Origin: Perognathus longimembris pacificus
Lineage: Eukaryota > Chordata > Mammalia > Rodentia > Heteromyidae
Assembly (NCBI RefSeq): GCF_023159225.1
Contig: NC_063168.1
Span: forward strand, 66,629,398-66,693,397
Length of the DNA: 64,000 nt
Reading direction: 5' to 3'
Shown: positions 40,120 through 52,155 of the stretch, in pieces
Position numbering within the stretch: position 1 is the first letter of the stretch
Layout: the number at the start of each line of letters is the position of its first letter
Made by a program: the position numbers and the translations under genes
Notes under the pieces: generated by a model
The model's input: the letters and a program-made list of their open reading frames with translations, nothing else
What the model was told of the DNA's origin: nothing
The model's database searches: none

Positions 40120-40349
40120 TTTTTTCTTTGTGCCAGTACTGGGTTTGAACTCAGAGCCTCATGCTCTTGCTTGGCTTTTATCCTCAGGGCTGATGCTCTA
40201 CCACTTGAGCCACAGCTTCACTTCTGACTTTTTGCTGGTCATCTGGAGCCTCATGGACTTCCCTGCCCTGGCTGGCTTTGACTCTCAATTCTCAGATCTT
40301 GGCCTCCTGAGTAGCTAGGAATACAGGCATGAGCCACCAGTGCCTGGCT
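40120..40349 (-). mobile_element. B1-Geo SINE, antisense
   Basis: Antisense Geo ('gccagtactgggtttgaact'), linker and B1 ('ggaatacaggcatgagccac'). Confidence 0.85.
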
Positions 40350-40630
40350 TGGGTTGAGCTTTGAGCATTGGCCGAAGTAAAATAGAAGAAAAGCCTTAAC
40401 CTTCAACTAAAATACATGTAAAAAGCACTTTTAATAGTAGCAGAAACTCAGAATATAAGAAGCAAAAGATTCCCCCATTATTGTTAGGTTTTGGTTTATC
40501 CTTCCAGACCTTTGTCTTTGTACAAATACACACACAATTGGAGACTTATGTTGTACATATCCGTAGCTTGTTTCCTTTATCTGGGCCAAATTTATATGCA
40601 AGAACAAAAGTATACCTCATTCTGTTTATG

Positions 40631-40836
40631 CAAGGACTGAGACTTGAGCTCAGGATCTCATCTTCTTGCTTAGTTCTTTTGCTTAAGGTTGGTGTTTTAC
40701 CACTTGAGTTACACCTCCGCTTCTGGCTTTTCTTCATTGGAAATAAAAGTATCCCAGATTTTTCTGCACAGACTGGCTTCGAACTACTCAGACTCCTGAG
40801 GAGGTAGGACTACAGGCATGAGCCACCAGTGCTTGG
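40631..40836 (-). mobile_element. B1-Geo SINE, antisense, diverged
   Basis: The Geo half ('gttttaccacttgagttaca') and a B1 end ('ggactacaggcatgagccac'). Confidence 0.8.
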
Positions 40837-42140
40837 ATTTAGACTTGTAACTTTGAAGACACATTCGGATGATTGTCAACATTTTGTGTGCGGTGAGTAC
40901 ATGGATTCAGTAATAATTTTAGAAGCATAGAAGTTGTAAGTGAATAGTACGATCCTCCCCTTGCCCATATGACAGAGTAACTTTCAACTAGCACAACTAA
41001 AATCCAAGAGTTAAAAGCTCCCTTCCCTAGTCTTGCCAGTCACATCTTTAAAAAATTATCTTCAGTTCTGCTTACTATCTAGTGACTATTCTCTCCAGGC
41101 AGTTTTGACTGGATTGTACCAAGAATACCTCGGAATGTATTCTTTTGGCATCGCACTTGTTTGAACCCATTTCCACTTAATTATAAAGCGCTTTTGAAGA
41201 TCACAGATTTTATGTGGTGCAAACAGCATGGCTGAAATTGAGCTCTTGGTTCTGCCCTGTAGCTGATGGAGTTTCCACTGCCCGGGATTTCAGACCTGAT
41301 TCCAGTCCGAGTGTACCGAGCAGCAAACACTTAGGTGCTAACCTCAGTGTGGGTCCTGAGCCAGCAGTTTTCATCTCACCTCTTACTGGTAAAAGCCAAG
41401 AGTCACTCCATGCCTGTGTAGTGCAAGTCTTTTGCTTTGTCTTCCCTGAAAGTCTGTTTCAACAGAGCCTCCGGAGCAAGGTGGACATGTGCAATGGGCC
41501 TAGATTCTGGAAGAAGCAAAGATCTCACAGGAGCAATGGTTGTTGCTCCTGAGACTCAACATGATCCTTCTCTGACCACCCTGCCTGGTCACAAATCCCA
41601 GTCACACTTTTCAGGCCCCTATATAGTTTCAAACTGTCTCTATCTATTTATAAACTACGTGTTTTGTCTGTTTCCTTCCCACCAGCAGCTGAGCCACCGG
41701 GGACGGGGCTAGGGCTGTTGTCAGTGCTTTACTCTTCACCCCAGAACTGCTGTGCATGGCAGATGGAAAGGCCTCAAGTGGGTGGCATTTGTCAAGAAGC
41801 TCATTAACAGAATTTTCTCATGAACTTGCTATTTAAGTTTTGCAGATTGATTGCTAACTAAAAGATACAAGGGCACAAACTTTGGCCACTGTTCAGTTGA
41901 CCTGGAGGTTAGGGCTCAATTTGCAGTTAAGTTTTAATTTCATCTAAAACAGCTCATGCTTCTAGTTTAATTTAGAAGAAAAATGTCCTCCTAAGAGAAT
42001 AGCCAAAATCAGTAGACGTAAGAAAAAAAACCAACTGTTTAAGTAGTTGTGCGGGGCGGTTTCATTTCAACCTGTCTGAGTACAATGCACCTTGATCAGT
42101 GTCACCCTTTTCATAATTTTCTACCTCCTTGCCCATCTCT
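40837..42140. other. Intergenic, unassigned
   Basis: No gene or repeat that I can name. The region 41200-41700 has open frames up to 112 codons without recognisable domains. Confidence 0.4.
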
Positions 42141-42149
42141 TCAAATATA

Positions 42150-42575
42150 ACTTTATAACAGATGCCCATGATTCAACTGTGTACCCCACCACCCAAATGA
42201 TAGATGTCCAAGTCCACCATAGGAACGTTGGTTGTGATCTTATTTGTGAATGGAGTTACTACAGATCTAATTAAGCAGCATCTGATGGAGTAAATGGACT
42301 GTCAGTGCAGAAAGTCTAATGTGAATGGTGTTCTATGTGACACCACCTCATAGGATTGGTGTCTTCTATTGGAAGAAAGTCTGGGCACAGACATGGGGGA
42401 ACATCTGGTGACAAAGTTAGAAGAGGCTGGGGTCCCCCTGCGGTGGGCCAGGGAAGTCTGGGGCTGCCAGGAATCGAGGCAAGGAGACTCTCCCATGGAG
42501 GCTCTGGAAGAAGCCGCGTCCTGCCTTCCCGATTGACTTTGGACCTCTGTTCTTCAGAACTGTGAGAGAACTATG
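42150..42575 (+). mobile_element. Old LTR-like repeat (MaLR/ERVL type suspected)
   Basis: The order 'tagatgtccaagtccaccat', 'gtgatcttatttgtgaatgg', 'ggattggtgtcttctattgg', 'tgggcacagacatgggggaa', 'ttcttcagaactgtgagag' matches the layout of a common mammalian non-coding LTR-like repeat. No coding remains. Confidence 0.45.
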
Positions 42576-43231
42576 GTGCTTAGTTAGGGCAGTGCTAGGA
42601 AACTCAGTACTCGAGAAATATTAGTTCCATTTTTCAGGTGATAGACGTTTTGCATGAGTGTTGTGTCCTTACACCCACAAACATTGCTCTATTGAAAAAG
42701 TGGGCTTTTTTTCTTTTAAAAAAAGTGAGCCTGTAAACAAAGATTTTGAGGATCGAGAAGAGGGAACTGTTGTTTTTTGTTATGACCTTAGCTGAATCAG
42801 GAGAGGAACCCATGACTAAGCACCATACAAAACATGCAGCTTTGTTCTGGCTGCCTGCTGAGAAGTTCATAACTACCCCGCATAGCTCCGAGACACTCGA
42901 GTCTTGGAGAACGGAGTCTCCACTGACTTGAGATTGGAAAAGAAAAGTAGGAGCCACTTCAGACTGCCAAACAACAAACCATTACTAGCAAGCCAGGTGA
43001 AAAAATATCCAAGTTGGCTAAGCAGACAGGATTGGGAGCTGTCAGTCTGGGGCTCTCAAACAGTAATTATTTCCATCATGAAGACCAGCTGCCAGTAGAT
43101 GTCTTGGAATTGAACCAGTCTCTTGAATGAGGAAGGTGGGGTGAAGGAAAATGGAGCAAAGCACCTCCATGCAGAACCCCAGGCAGGCCTATATTTGGCC
43201 CCCAGCATATGACATGGCCAGTGTGAACTTC
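42576..43231. other. Intergenic, unassigned
   Basis: No gene and no repeat that I can name. Confidence 0.4.
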
Positions 43232-43257
43232 GTGTGTGTGTGTGTGTGTGTGTGTGT
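43232..43257. repeat. (GT)13 microsatellite at a SINE tail
   Basis: GT run joined directly to the tail side of the antisense B1-Geo at 43258. Confidence 0.95.
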
Positions 43258-43446
43258 ACTGGAACTGGGCCTTGCACTCATAGTCTGTGAGCATCTTTTA
43301 GCTTTTTCATTCAAGGCTGATGCTGAGCCACAGTGTCACTTCCAGGTTTTTGGTGGTTAATTGGAGATGAGTCTCCTTGAACCATGATTCTCAGCTTGGA
43401 GTCTCCAGAGTAGGTAGGATTAGAGGCATGAGCTAATGGCATGTGG
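43258..43446 (-). mobile_element. B1-Geo SINE, antisense
   Basis: 'actgggccttgcactcatag' ... 'ggtggttaattggagatgag' ... 'ggattagaggcatgagctaa'. Partly deleted in Geo. Confidence 0.78.
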
Positions 43447-43662
43447 CAATACTCATTTACTCTTGGTGTTCTCTGCAGGAATACCTTTTTCCTCATTGTG
43501 CATCAAGACACAGCCCAAACCCAAACAACAAACATTTGGCTTTCTGTACTGATTTAAACACCACTCATCCCTCCAATGTCCACTGCACCAACGGTATAGC
43601 CGGAGCATCTTGGCTACTGAACTGGGTCCATGACCCAGGCCATCGTAGGAGTGCAGACTTTT

Positions 43663-43722
43663 AGGGCTGGTGGTATAGCTTAGTGGGAGAGTGTGTGTTT
43701 AGGATATGTGAGTCCCTGTAGT
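43663..43722 (+). mobile_element. ID-like monomer, sense
   Basis: 'gggctggtggtatagcttag' 'tgggagagtgtgtg' resembles an ID head without a Geo half. Confidence 0.5.
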
Positions 43723-43734
43723 CATAATCTCCAG

Positions 43735-43965
43735 CAGCTGTGGACCAGAGCCAATGAGTCAGAATCTAACTGACCCCCAGGTGATTCTGATGTACAGTGT
43801 GTCACACTGGTGCTCAAAGCAAGAGCTATGGACCATCAGCACCCAGGAGCTTTTTAGAGATGAGACAGACTCCCTGGAGTGGGGCCTGGCCATCTGATAG
43901 GCAAGTCCTCTAGAGATTCTGATGCATGCTCAGGTCTGAGACTCACTAATCTAATTAGCATCTAA
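43735..43965 (-). mobile_element. MER5-like (hAT-Charlie) DNA transposon remnant
   Basis: 'ccaggtgattctgatgtac', 'gctatggaccatcagcaccc', 'ggagtggggcctggcc', 'gattctgatgcatgctcag', 'ctgagactcactaatct' is the pattern of a MER5-type non-autonomous hAT element. Confidence 0.55.
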
Positions 43966-44180
43966 TCATACACTCATCCTATGAGTGTTACTCAGGTCAG
44001 GAGCCATATTGGTTATGTGTCCCTTCTTTTTGGCCAGTTCTGAGTGCAGGGTGATAGATGTCCAGGAATCTCTGGTCAGCTTCTCCTCCCCCACCCTGAG
44101 CAAGTGTTTGAGGGATGAGGAGGACACAGCAGCTAGAGGAAAGCACCCCCTTTGTTCCCAGAGATCTCAGGGGTTCGAGA

Positions 44181-44424
44181 TTTTTTTTGTTGTTGTTGTT
44201 GGTCATGGGTCTTGAACTCAGGGCCTGAGTGCTGTCCTAGAGCTTTTGTGCTCAAGGCTAGCATTCTACCACTTTGAGTTCGAGCTCCACTTCTGGGTCT
44301 TGGGTGGTTAATTGGAGATAAGAGTCTCACAGACTTGCCTGCCCAGGTTGGCTTTGAACCATGATCCTCAGATTTCAGCCTCCTGAGTAGCTAGGATTAC
44401 AGGCATGAGCCACCAGCACCCAGC
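44181..44424 (-). mobile_element. B1-Geo SINE, antisense
   Basis: A well preserved B1-Geo: Geo, linker 'ggttaattggagataagagt', then B1 ending 'gattacaggcatgagccacc'. A TSD-like GGGTTCGAGA / GGGTTGAGAC flanks it. Confidence 0.88.
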
Positions 44425-44529
44425 TGGGTTGAGACTTTGAGTGTTATGTGTACTCTTAAGTTGGAGACCATGGGTATCATGTACTTTTGTTATCTCATCA
44501 CAGCCTGATTTGATCCAGATTTTTTTTCC

Positions 44530-44900
44530 CCAAAAGTTTTTTTACTCCTATGGAAAAAAGTCATTTTTACTTGCTATTAAAATAAATCAATGCTGGCTCA
44601 CTTCTTTTTTCTGGATCAATAAGTCTTTCATCTGGACAGTGGCCGAGCTGGCTCTCCTGGCTTGCAGTATCAGTGAGGAGGAATCTCAGACATGACTAAT
44701 GTATAGCCTTCTCGGACTTCCTACTCAAGAGCTCTCATAAATTGCTGCTGTGTTCCATCATCATCAATTAATGCGGCAGCAACGTCCTGGGCTGGGGCAC
44801 AGGCTGTCCTTGCCCCAAACACTCTTCCTCCTCAGGCTGGCTGCTAGCTTTCAAATTGCCAGACACAATTCCTTTTGAATTGCTTAATGCACATACAGTT
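44530..44900. promoter_or_regulatory. Candidate conserved non-coding element
   Basis: Repeat-free sequence with TAAT-type homeodomain cores (TCAATTAATGC near 44764), AT-rich parts and no open frame. Judged by texture only. Confidence 0.3.
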
Positions 44901-46600
44901 CTTTTTTTTTTTTAAATCAGAATCACAGAATATTTGAGCTGGAAAGGGATTAGATTTCTCCAGTCCCTGGTTCCTTATTTTATAGGTAGATAGAGGGAGG
45001 TAGTTTGGATTAAAGGTAAAAAAACAGAGGAATGACCCCGATTGAGGACATTTAACTCTCAGTAGTGAGAAGAGCAGTAGTGACTTCTAGTAAGTGAAGT
45101 ACCAGTTTACCTTCCTTCCATGATTCCTGACACTAAATCAGGATTTCTTCATCCCTGTGAGGAACTACACAAAGGCCTCGAAACCTAACATAGAGGAGAA
45201 TGTTAGGAGGACCCAAATCAAATCCTTGAGGCAGTCAGGATCTCTCAGGTCAGAGATCAGTGATAGGGGGCACAATCTGAAGCTTCAGGAAAGACGGAAG
45301 TCATAGGAAGTTTGGGAGAAAATACATATAGAGTCTCCCCCCCCATTTCTACACATTGAAATACTGGTTATAATCTGATTTACAAATACAGGAAGTGGAA
45401 TGGTAATTTCATATAAAACAGGAGCTACAGGGCAATCTATTGGGAGTAGGGGTAGGAAGAAAAAAATGGAACGTTAGAGAAACTTCTAGAAGCCATTTTC
45501 CATGTATCTGTATCGAAGCTATATACTCTTCCTTCAAGACTGATGTCACTATTTCCATGTTACCAAAAGAGGCAATCAGGATGTTCACTTAGGTTGCAAA
45601 ATTGGGAGAGACCCCATGTTTATCCCACCCAAGTTCCTGTAGGGTCATTGGATTGTCTTGGCTTGCCCATCACTTTCTCAGTTCTATAATTGGAAGTGCA
45701 GCATCATGGGGATTCCCTTGGCCCAGGGAAAATCTTTCTCCTCTCTCCCCCTGCCCCACAGGGGACGGGAGCTCTTACAAAGGGCCACCCTGGACTCTCA
45801 GAACCCTAATTTAAGCTCGTTTGGCTGGAGCGATGGGTGCCTGGTGCCAGGGCAGACCTCCATCTGAGAAGCCTAGCAGTAGAGGTGAGGTGGAGCCCAG
45901 AGCCCTGGGGCTGGCTGTGCTTCTACTGGCCTCGCCATTTTATTGTGGAACACTGGTCACCCTCAGGAGGGCCCAGTCTGCTGTGTTCTATTTTAGTTCA
46001 CACTTAGAAGAAGTTGGACATGAGATGACACAGGAAGACAAGTGACTCAGCCATCAAGAGAGCCAATTCCTAGTGGTTCTGCTTTGGGATAAACGTAGCT
46101 GCAAGGCTCCAAAACCTACTCAGGTTTAGCTCAAAGCAAAAGGGTACAAATCTCCCAGAAACAAAACTTCATGATTATAGTCATGCCTAGCCCAACCTGG
46201 CTTGGGCTTAGAAGGGCCAAAAGTTAACGCTGGATTTGGAACCAACTGCTGATATAGACAGGCAGATGCGAGGACAATCCTGGGCTTGTCAGGGAGGAGG
46301 AGACAGCTTGGAGAGAAGTAGACAGTGCCACAGCACAGAGTCTCAGAAGTAGAACAAGATTCTGGAGGATGGCGGATGTAGAACCACTGGAAAGTATGAG
46401 TTGGTACTGTGGCTGGGTAAGATTGACATAGAAACAAGAAACACACAGGCTTTGCAGGAAAGATATTCCCAGGGGAGCCAGGGAAGAGATGGGGTCGATA
46501 TGAGTTTAATCCTTTATCATCACCCCCCAGGGAAGTCATTCAACCCTAGGGTGGGGCACAGGGAGGGAGGTGGAAAGGTAGCTGTTAGGACTGTCTTGAG
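44901..46600. other. Intergenic, GC rising, unassigned
   Basis: No gene. A short MIR-like segment may lie at 44925-44990. The rest is unassigned, and GC content rises visibly through this stretch. Confidence 0.4.
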
Positions 46601-46623
46601 TCCTAACATTGAGACTACTTCAA

Positions 46624-46846
46624 ACCCTAGCATCGGTGGCTCACACTCAGGAGGCTGAGATCTGAGGATCCTAGTTTGAAGCGAGCCTGTTCAGAAAAGT
46701 CTGCGAGACTCTTATCTCCAATTATCCAACAAAAATATGGAAATGGAGGTGTGGCTCAAGTAGTAGAGCACCAGCCTTCAGCAAAACAGCCAAGCGAGGC
46801 CAGGCCCTGAACTCAAACCTTGGTACTTGCACAAAAATGTATCAAG
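46624..46846 (+). mobile_element. B1-Geo SINE, sense
   Basis: B1 ('ctcaggaggctgagatctga'), linker 'ttatctccaattatccaac' and Geo ('gtgtggctcaagtagtagag'). Confidence 0.85.
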
Positions 46847-46849
46847 GCT

Positions 46850-47075
46850 TGGCCAGGAAGAGCCTCAAGCAAGAAGTCTCCTTCTAAGCCTCAGAGCTCT
46901 CCGATGGTGTTGAGTGAACTCTGAGGGTTGAGGTGAACCTGGGTGGGTTGGGCAGGGTGGAGGGGTGCAGGGTAGAAGGATAGTCTTATGGACATCACCA
47001 TGGAGAGAAGAACAAGATGGGATAGAACTCTCTTGCTGAGAAGTGAAACAGACGACATTGTCTAGCTTCTCAGGT
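46850..47075 (+). repeat. Local direct repeat, copy 1
   Basis: Starts 'ggccaggaagagcctcaagc' and continues with matches to 47820-48050, including 'tggacatcaccatgga' and 'cttgctgagaagtgaaa'. Diverged. Confidence 0.6.
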
Positions 47076-47819
47076 ATCCACAGGTCTATTAGCAAGGAAG
47101 AAGGGGGGAGCAGGAATTCAGTCATCACATCTAGAGTCACTAAGGGAGGACCCCACCCACAGAGGAGGTGACAGGAGGGAGGGAGGAAGGACATCTCCCC
47201 TCCCCCTGGGGCAAGGCCCTGACTCCAGCTCAGGTGGCAATCTCTTGTACAGCCCAGACCAGGCAGCCATGCTTCTGCTCCTGGTCCTCTGAGGTAGCTC
47301 TGGGCTAGCCTCTCTTCGCAGTGCTCTTTCTCCTCTCAGTATTTAGATTGTACTCATCCACAAAGCCTTTCACTCTCTTAGATACATGATAAGCATTCCT
47401 ATCAGGGGCTCTTTTAAGCAGACTAACTCTTTGCACTTCAACTGTTGTTCTTTGTGTTTCGTGGAACTAGTGTTTGTAAATCTTGAGAATGAACTGAAGC
47501 CCCAATGGGGAGAAGCTAGCATCTCGAAGCTTTTGGGCTCCTGCAGGGTCTTAGGCAGCCAGAGTTCTTCACCACGGAGGCCAGTAGACCCCCCACCCCT
47601 CACAGCTAACCAACACCTGATGCTCAGCTAGGTTAATGAGCTGGACCACCCATTTTTACAGGGAGAAACATGGCCCTTCTGAGACAGTTGCATGGGCCAG
47701 GAAAGAGTGTGGGCCGAGCTGAAGCCTTGGTCCATTACAGCATGGTCTGGAAAGGAGGCCAGCTTGGTAACTGGGCTCAAGGGGAACATTTCTACCACCC
47801 TTCTCCAAGACTGCTTCAA

Positions 47820-48050
47820 GACCTGGCCAGGAAGGGCCCCAAGCAAGAGGCCTACCTCTAAGCCATTAGCTCTCCTATCAGATGGTATGCTGTGAACTCA
47901 GGACTGAGATGAGCTTTGCTGGGTGTGTGTACAGTGGGGGGGTGAGGCTGGTCTTGTGGACATCATGAAAAATATTCATCTGAGGAGGGAGAAGCTGAGC
48001 TCACAATAGTACAAAGCAGAACACAACCATCTTCCTGAGAAGTTAGGCTC
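47820..48050 (+). repeat. Local direct repeat, copy 2
   Basis: Starts 'ggccaggaagggccccaagc' and matches copy 1 about 970 bp upstream, including 'tggacatcatgaaa' and 'cttcctgagaagttagg'. Confidence 0.6.
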
Positions 48051-50338
48051 CTAAGGAAGAGGAGTTAGGCTATGGAGTGGGGCTGTTAATGTCCTTGCAG
48101 AGTTCAGACTTCTTGGATAGCCCTCAGGGCTGGGCCCATCCCCTCAAGACTGGGTCTGTGTCCTTCTGGCTGAGCCTAGGGTGGGTGGGTCCTGGATCCG
48201 TTTTTTCCCTCCACTAGTGCTCCAGATGTGATGACTGTTCTTGTTCCTGTATTTCCTCCTTGCTAATTGGTGTATTGCTGAACAGCTAGCTAGACAGTGT
48301 TCCTTAGGTCAGTTACTTAATTTCAGCAATTGCGTTCTGAGCTAACAAGATCTCTGTGGAGAGCTGCGAATTCTCCCTCTGATCAGGAAGACCAAGATCT
48401 CTGAAGTAGAACCCTACTGACAAGGTAGTGGGGTGGGGTGAGCTTGGTTACAGGTGTTGATTACACTTAGAATCTGGCGTCCTTCATGGGATGACTTACA
48501 AGGTCACCTTGGGCAGAAGGCACGGCAGTCACCACTGCAACCAGGAAGCAGTTGGCAATCCAGAACCACAGCCAGTATCTTTGGGTATTATAATCTAGGG
48601 AGCACATGGGTAGTGGGGGGTCTCAAGCAACACACTTCCTTTAAAATTTCCACTAACAACCAGAACTTCTGGCTTCCATAGCATATAACTTCCTAGTCAC
48701 TGTAATCTAGGCTGTATGGCCAAGGGTATTTCTCTGGCCTCAGTCCAAGGCTGGCCCGGAGTGGAAGGCTCCACTGAGGCAGGAAGACTTAACACTTCTG
48801 GGCCCATGTAAACTTTCTTCCAGGACGTCTTCCTTCTAGGAGGATAATCAGACTTGTGAAATGTCTCATAAAATGCCTGGAAATTAGCATAGCCAGACAC
48901 TAGACAAGCTTGATGGGCGAGAGCCAGGCATTTAGGGCCAAAGAGATGTCAGAACTCACCCAGCAATGCATCCAAGGTTTCCTTAAGCAAGAGTTCCAGG
49001 GGAAGAGAGAGCAGGATGGATCTGGAGATGGTAGCTTGAACCGCAGGGTGCTCTGCAGGGCCCTGTGCGGTTAGCATGGTGGGCCGCTTTCCACAGATGC
49101 TTCATGGAGCTTTGGAGAAGGGCAGAGCTGTTCCTGGGCAGCTGTTCCATGTTATGGCTGCCCAGCACAGCAGGGACTGCTCTTTCCTCCTCCCTCCTCG
49201 CAAGAGCACTGGCCGCACGGTGCCCAGGAGGTTCCCAGTGTGGGGAGACTCAGGTCAGACAGAAAAGAATACTCTGAGGATAGAAGTGGATGGTCAGCTA
49301 AGGCTCTGTACTGAGGTGGGAAAGAGTCCTCCAAGGGTCACCGGTCTCCAGTCACCCTGCTTAGAAAGGCGCCGAGGAACTGGGACCATAGCCTTAGGAC
49401 CCAATGTTGATTCTGTTTGGGTTCAACCCTGTCCTAAGATACAAGTTCTATGGGACCGCATTCCAGTCAGCTTTGGGAAGAGGGAAGCTGGATCCAAGAA
49501 GACACGAGGAGGAAGAGGAGGCCGAAGAGGAGGAGGAAGAGGAGAGAAGGACTTAAGGTTGGATGATAGGGAGGGGAAGGTAAACTTTCTTCATTTAGTC
49601 ACAAGATGGGTCCTTTGGGGGTGTTGGTTAGGAGTGAGACCTTTTTTTCCTCCAGGCAGGACATCTGTGTATAGAATGTTTGACATTTCTGAAGTCTTTG
49701 GTGACATTAAATGAGGCCAGTGTCCTTATTCTGCAGAGGAAAGTGAGCCATGAGCAGGAGAAAAGAACATTCTGGGTTACACTAATCATTGGCTTGGGGC
49801 TGGCTGCCAGGCCCAATCTTGTTGTCAGTTGCCAGTTACCATTTGCCACACTAGTGCCAAGTTGCCAGGCGGTGGGTGTTAGGCAAGGGCTCATCCAGCA
49901 GAGCCTAGCAAATGCTCAAGATGGGGGGCCTCAGGGACTTGGCTCAGCGTCCCCCCAGCTGGCTGGGCCACTGGGAATCTAGAGTCCCATAGAGAACTTT
50001 CTGGTTCTGTGAGAACTCACCTCTTTGGGATAAGATGCCACAGGCGACATCATGAGTTCTTTGATCAATGGGGAGAGGGGCTTTGAACTCCCTCACAACT
50101 GAGAGTTAGGGTGAAAGCTCACCTCTAATAGGTCACTTTTCTTCATCGGCCAAAGGGGAATGAGGGGACAAGGCCTGAGGAACATTGGGAAAAAAGCAAC
50201 CGACTGATGGTCACTCTGGGGACTGGTGAGAGCAGACGCCTCATCCACACAGGAAGAAGTGTGCATCTGTTTGGTCTGACTTCCAGGAGTATGGCTGGAG
50301 CTGAGATGGGGAAGGTCTGTACTGAGAAACTCCACCAA
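48051..50338. other. GC-rich intergenic, unassigned
   Basis: No gene identified. A purine-rich GAGGAA block lies at 49500-49550. The 212-codon open frame at 49076-49714 has no recognisable domain and is probably a GC-rich chance frame. Confidence 0.4.
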
Positions 50339-50339
50339 A

Positions 50340-50420
50340 GGGGTGTTTGCTTGAGACGGGGTCTCACCATGTGGCCCAGGCTGGCCTGGAATAGTCTTTG
50401 TGGCCCAGATTCCACCATGC
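50340..50420 (-). mobile_element. B1 SINE, antisense, without Geo
   Basis: 'gagacggggtctcaccatgt' 'ggcccaggctggcctggaat' is antisense 7SL-derived B1 sequence. Confidence 0.7.
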
Positions 50421-51913
50421 TTGGTTGGACTGGAGAACCCTTGACAATCTCAGACGACCCAACGATTTGCTGGGCGCTGGGGTCCTCACTTAGGGGAGGT
50501 AGTGCTGGGGCACAGGGTTAGGTTGGGGTTCTACCCTAGTGTTCTGAGCTTCTAGCTGAGGGCCTGTGCTTAGTGACCATGAAGTCCCACGAGAGGCTGC
50601 CATCTGCGTCCGTGGACACGGATCTGCCGCTGGCGACAGCAGAGGCCTTTGCTCCGTCCATCACTTCTACCTCCAAGAACTGGTGCTGACTGGCCATGAC
50701 CACCTTCTCGTGGCAGAAGGTGGGAGGGCGTGGTGAGCGACTCATCCTCCATGGGAAGCGGTTGCCACGCCATGGGGAAACGTGCTCCTGGGCGGTGCTC
50801 CCTTGCTTGACACACTGGCCTTCATTCTGTGGTTTGTGATCCACGACCCAGGACCCTTCTTATGGCCCAGATTGAGGCGCTGACTAGTCTCTTGTTCTCT
50901 TGCATGCTTCCTGGGATAGCGTTGGCTTGCTATGCCATGGGCTCACAGGTCACAGAGGCCAATTCCGGCACGCCACTTGCTCTGTCCCCTTCCACGCCGG
51001 TGGAGCAGCTCGGCTGGGTGGCTTCAGCCCTGCCGCTGGCGTAGGGCGAGTGCAGGGACAGCCGGGCTCCTGTGCTGTTGATGCCAGTTTGGGAAGCACA
51101 GCTCACCAGCCCCATTGTCCTCCGTGGGGGCTGTGGGAACCCCCCCCCCCCCCATACCCAGTGAGCAGCTTCTCAAGCCAGAGAAATGACAGTGGAGATC
51201 ACTCCTAATCATAGAAAAAGCCAGAAGTGGATCTGTGGCTCAAGGGGAGAAAGAGGGCAGAGACACCGAGTCTCCTACCTCCGTCCCAGAGCAAGGCAGC
51301 CCCAGGGAAGTCAGGAAGTTGTTAAGTAGAACTCTAAATGACCCCAGGGGCTCTTGGGTACTGGGTCACGGCCTAGAGCTGTCCAGGCTGTAAGAGCTGC
51401 CGGGCTGCGCTCTGCAGCCCTCACGACCCCAGCCTAACAGGAGCAGAGCTCAGAGGGGAGGCTGGCGGAGGAGGCCTGCAGAGGGCGCTCCCAGCGCTCA
51501 GCCGCGAGGCCCGAGAGGGAGGCTCCCCGTGGGAAGCAAGACTCAAAAGGCAGCAAGACCTCTCCAGAGGCCCAGGCGAGATGTGCAGGGGAATTAGAAA
51601 GCTGGTAGGACCTGCAGCTGGCTTTGAACCTCCCTGCACACTGGATGGGAAATCCAGACTGGCCAGGTCTTAATCCTCCCACGAGGTGCTCAGCCAGCCA
51701 GTACTCCACTTCCACTGTCATGGCTACCGGTTCTGGAACATTGCTATTCATAGACACATGTCGCCAGTGCTCCTATACATGGGAGGGGATGACACGGAGG
51801 ACACACAAAGTAGGGAGGGAGGAGGCTCCCCCATTTCTGCTCCATTTCCCTTTCTGAAGTCTCAGAGAGCATCTCCAGGCTGTCTTGTGGTTACAGTTGT
51901 GTGCATTTTAGTC
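50421..51913. other. GC-rich intergenic, unassigned
   Basis: No gene. It contains a C14 run (51140-51153), a short sense Geo fragment at 51211-51250 ('gccagaagtggatctgtggc') and a CTCF-like motif at 51473. Confidence 0.4.
51473..51489 (+). promoter_or_regulatory. CTCF-like motif
   Basis: GGCCTGCAGAGGGCGCT fits the CTCF core (CCASYAGRKGGCRSY) with one mismatch. Binding not known. Confidence 0.4.
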
Positions 51914-52155
51914 TTTTTTTTTTTTTTTTCTGGTCCTGGGGTTTGAACTCTGTGCCTGGGCACTGTCCTTGAACTCTTTTGTTCAAGGAGAGCACTATAC
52001 CGCGCGAGCCACAGCTCCACTTCTGTCTTTTTCTATGATTCGGTGGAGAGAAGAGTCTCACAGATGTTTCTGCTCCAAGCTGGCTTCCAGCTGGATGTTC
52101 AGATCTCAGCCTCCTGAGTATTGAAGTTTATAGGTATGAGCCACCGGCGTCCGGC
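51914..52155 (-). mobile_element. B1-Geo SINE, antisense
   Basis: T17-type tract, Geo, linker, then B1 ending 'tataggtatgagccaccggc'. Confidence 0.85.

Noticed and set aside
49076..49714. 212-codon frame in the GC-rich half
   Set aside because: No domain, repeated Arg/Gly-rich segments from a GAGGAA purine tract, overlapping frames open on both strands.
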